From assembly GCF_963259705.1 (NCBI RefSeq), contig NC_081842.1:62012787-62076786 (forward strand): DNA of 64,000 bases, written 5' to 3'. Positions 61,291-64,000 of the stretch are shown in pieces; within the stretch, counting starts at the first letter, position 1, and every line of letters starts with the position of its first letter. Below the pieces are notes generated by a model, which saw nothing but the letters and a program-made list of their open reading frames with translations, was not told the DNA's origin and searched no databases. Source of the stretch: Myotis daubentonii (lineage: Eukaryota > Chordata > Mammalia > Chiroptera > Vespertilionidae). The position numbers were made by a program, and so were the translations under genes.

Positions 61291-62823
61291 GACCTTTAGT
61301 TTTTCTGATGCTCATTATTATAAACTTTAAATCATTACCAACATTTTCTTTTCTTGATTTATTAATGCTGGATTGTATTTGTTGATTCTCTGACATGAAA
61401 GATGAAGCATTTATTTCACTACACTTTCTCCCAGTCTTTCATCTCCCTTTTCTCTCCTCAATCTGTTCCATTTGTATTTTTTCATTTGCATTTCTATTTC
61501 CTGCAATGACATTTTCCCCTTGCTTTGACGATAGGTTTATTACAAAAATTAACCCCCATACAGCATTTGCAGTGCTATGATTATGCATAGAGTATCTATT
61601 GCCACACCAAACTTAGTGTCTGGCCACAGAGAAGGCAATATCATCCAATGTCACTAAACCACCCATGCTCAAAAGAGAATATCCAAGTCAAGTTCTTGTT
61701 TAATTTCTTGTCAACTCTCTTCAGTTCTTCCAGGTCATATTCAGCAGCTTATTATATCTCATATTGTCTTTTTGTATCTCTTTTAAGTTTTGTTGGAATA
61801 GCTTCTAGTGGTTTTTATTTTTCACATGGGGCATGTGAATTTTCTGAATCTTAAATGTCAAAGAATGCCTTTATTTTGCCCACACGTGATTAATGGTTCA
61901 AATATGTATGGGATTTTGAGCTTAAAAATATTTTTCTTATAACTTTGAAGATATTAGTTGATTGTGTTTTAGTACTCAAGCTTGTTGATGAAAAGGACTG
62001 TGATACTTTAAATCACTGAATGAGTTCTTGTTTTTAAAGTGTCTTGAAAAGGGCCTGGCATAAAATGAGAGCTATGTAAGTGGTTGATAAATAAAACACT
62101 GGAACTGCGTTCTGATTTTTCTTTTATAAGTGGTTATAAGTGGTTATTTTCTCTCTGAAAACATTTAAGATTTTTTTCTTCATCCTTGGAATTCTGAAAT
62201 TTCATCAAGATATATTTCTAATTCTATTTGGCACTTGGTAGGAACTTGTTTGAATATTCTTGTGTCTTAAGCTTTGGGAAATTTCATTTCTCTCTCTCTA
62301 TATATTAATCCTCACCAGAGGATATTTTTCCCATTGATTTTTAGAGTGGAAGGGAGGGAGGGTGGGTGGTGAGAGAGAGAGAAAAAACCATCAAAGTGAG
62401 AAAGACACATCAATTGGTAGTCTCCCCTATGTGCCCCGACCAGGGGCTGACACTCCAACCTACAACCCAGGTAACTGTCCTTGACTGGGATTCGAACCCA
62501 TGACCCTTCAGTGCAAGGGCCAACACTCTAACAACTGAGAATATCTACCAGGGTGTCATTTCATTATATTTTATTTACTCACATCCATTGTCTCTGTTTT
62601 CTACTTTCAGAGCTTTCATTAAATAGATGTTGGATTTCTTGACTCTATCCTCCATGCCACTTAAGTTTTCTCTCCCCTTTTTTTATTTCTTGGACCCTTT
62701 GCTTCATCTTTTGGATCCACACAAGTCTAGTTTTATAAGAAATAAAACCTTTTTGGATATCTCAGAGCAGAGTAATTAGATTTTTAAAAAAATTCTTATG
62801 TGCTCACTATAGTAATACCTGAT
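61291..62823 (-). repeat. Ancient L1/HAL1-like sequence (probable), with AT-rich DNA
   Basis: 'GGAATTCTGAAATTTCATCAAGATATATTTC', 'GCTTTGGGAAATTTCATTTCTC', and beyond the SINE 'TCTCTGTTTTCTACTTTCAGAGCTTTCATTAAATAGATGTTGGATTTCTTGACTCTATC' track the reverse of an old ORF1 region (compare the same passages at 41470-41720). Start near 61640 is approximate; the sequence before it is unassigned. Confidence 0.4.
62338..62558 (-). mobile_element. tRNA-derived SINE (VES-like)
   Basis: Minus-strand head ACCCTGGTAGATATTCTCAG then GTTAGAGTGTTGGCCC, intact B box GGTTCGAATCC, body with AGAGAGAGAG run, tail near 62338. More diverged in the A-box region than the copies at 11927 or 49661. Confidence 0.8.
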
Positions 62824-63871
62824 ACCTTTTTTTAACTTTCTTTTTAAACTTTTATTTTTTAATTCAAGTATTACATATAGTATTACATATGTCTCCTTTT
62901 TCACCCATTGGCCACCCCCAACCCTCAGCACATTCCCCCACTCCCCTAGTGTCTGTGTCCATTGGTTATGCTGATATGCATGCATATAAGTCCTTTGGTT
63001 GATCTCTTACTCCTCACCCCCACCCTCCCCTGCCTTCCCTCTGAAGATTGACAGAATGTTTGATGCTTCTATGTCTTTGGATCTATTTTTGTTCATCAGT
63101 TTATGTTGTTCATTATATTCCACAAATGAGTGAGATCATGTGATATTTTTCTTTCTCCAACTGGCTTATTTCACTTAGTATAATGCTCTCCAGGCCCATC
63201 CATGCTGTTGTGAATGGTAAGAGTTCTTTCTTTTTTACAGCAGCATAGTATTCCATTGTGTAAATGTACCACAGTTTTTTTTTTTAATCCACTCATCTGC
63301 TGATGGGCACTTAGGTTGTTTCCAAATCTTGGCTATTGTAAATTGTGCTGCTATGAACATAGGGGTGCATATATCCTTTCTGATTGGTGTTTCTGATTTC
63401 TTGGGATATATTCCTAGAAGTGGGGTTACTGGGTCAAATGGGAGTTCCATTTTTAATTTTTTGAGGAAACTCCATACCGTTTTCCACAGTGGCTGCACCA
63501 GTCTACATTCCCACCAGCAGTGCACAAGGATTCCTTTTTCTCCACATCCTTGCTAGCACTTGTCGTTTGTTGATTTGTTGATGATAGCCATTCTGACAGG
63601 TGTGAGGTGGTACCTCATTGTCATTTTGATTTGCATCTCTCTGATGATTAGTGACTTTGAGCATGTTTTCATATGTCTCATGACCTTCTGTATGTCCACT
63701 TTTGAAAAGTATCTAAGTTCTTTGCCCACTTTTTGATTGGATTATTTATTTTCCTTTTGTTAAGATGTCTGAGTTCCCTATAAATTTTAGAGATTAAGCC
63801 TTAATTGGATAAAACATTGCCAAATATGTTCTCCCATGCAGTGGGCTTTCTTGTTGTTTTGTTGGTGGTTT
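62824..63871 (-). mobile_element. 5'-truncated L1
   Basis: Minus-strand L1 with A-rich tail at 62824-62870, C-rich 3'UTR block (62905-62947), and ORF2 C-terminal region to 63871. Flanks AATACCTGAT (62814-62823) and AACGCCTGAT (63872-63881), 8 of 10 identical, are a plausible target duplication. Confidence 0.82.
63115..63871 (-). pseudogene. L1 ORF2 C-terminal remnant
   Basis: The frame 63235-63525 is open for 96 codons and reads [20 protein letters not shown] and [14 protein letters not shown], the cysteine-rich C-terminal end of L1 ORF2p. Reverse transcriptase and endonuclease domains are absent due to 5' truncation. Non-functional; limits approximate. Confidence 0.88.
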
Positions 63872-63881
63872 AACGCCTGAT

Positions 63882-64000
63882 TTTTATTGAGTCTGTTATT
63901 TGATTCAGTTACTGTGATAGAGATTCTTTCTCTCTTGGTTTCACTCAAATGTCTAGTGAGTCCTGGTTATTGGTGAAGACACATGGATGAAGGGCTAGAT
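63882..64000. other. Unassigned window edge
   Basis: Short stretch outside the L1 duplication; nothing recognised. Confidence 0.3.

Overview
The window looks like nuclear DNA of a vesper bat (Vespertilionidae, Myotis-like). The evidence is the resident transposons: more than ten rolling-circle Helitrons of the HeliBat type (5' TCCTATATAATAAAAG, 3' hairpin GTGCACNAATTNGTGCAC then CTAG, inserted between A and T), tRNA-derived VES SINEs, non-autonomous hAT elements including two SPIN-like copies, a mariner MITE and laurasiatherian L1. Recent Helitron activity on this scale is known among mammals only in vesper bats. I see no host protein-coding exon, rRNA, tRNA gene, CRISPR array or bacterial feature. 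The window reads as an intergenic or deep intronic stretch of about 64 kb; the open frames in it are short, or are produced by GC-rich minisatellites or transposon remnants.

Layout. 1-24 kb is mostly old sequence with decayed MIR, L2, MER5-like and MLT1 copies and a few young inserts: a Helitron at 2471-2887, a Helitron 5' fragment at 6503-6622, SINEs at about 6939-7117 and 11927-12141, and a SPIN-like hAT at 8618-8829. 24.5-32.3 kb is a nest: a head-to-tail Helitron dimer at 24544-25880, a small Helitron at 27272-27497, then an L1 with a 12-bp target duplication (27667-27678 and 32293-32304) that received two more Helitron dimers in opposite orientation (27705-29381 and 29499-31063) and a hAT (32018-32229). 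32-44.6 kb holds a SINE, a second SPIN-like hAT, another hAT inside an older MER5-like element, an L1 that has 5'UTR, ORF1 and 3' end but no ORF2 body (40824-43211), and a 769-bp Helitron (43875-44643). 44.6-56.7 kb is old sequence with a SINE and a solo class II (ERVK-like) LTR at 51695-52492. 56.7-60.06 kb is the main feature: the remains of an autonomous Helitron, including a PIF1-type helicase reading frame broken by three TGA codons and by another Helitron inserted in reverse, followed without spacing by two further Helitron units. 60.5-64 kb has a mariner MITE split by a Helitron, old L1/HAL1-like DNA with a SINE, and an L1 3' end.

How the parts relate. The helicase remnant is the only trace in this window of the enzyme that would have moved the many non-autonomous Helitrons. 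Those Helitrons repeatedly occur as directly abutting pairs. They carry internal minisatellites whose copy number differs between relatives, and near their 5' ends they share a cluster of CCAAT, octamer (ATGCAAAT) and AAGATGGC (YY1-like) motifs. The strongest candidates for something under-described are the tandem Helitron architecture, this portable promoter-like block, and the inverted placement of two such blocks 29.24-29.60 kb apart from each other by only about 220 bp. All family names are from recognition of sequence; no database was searched.
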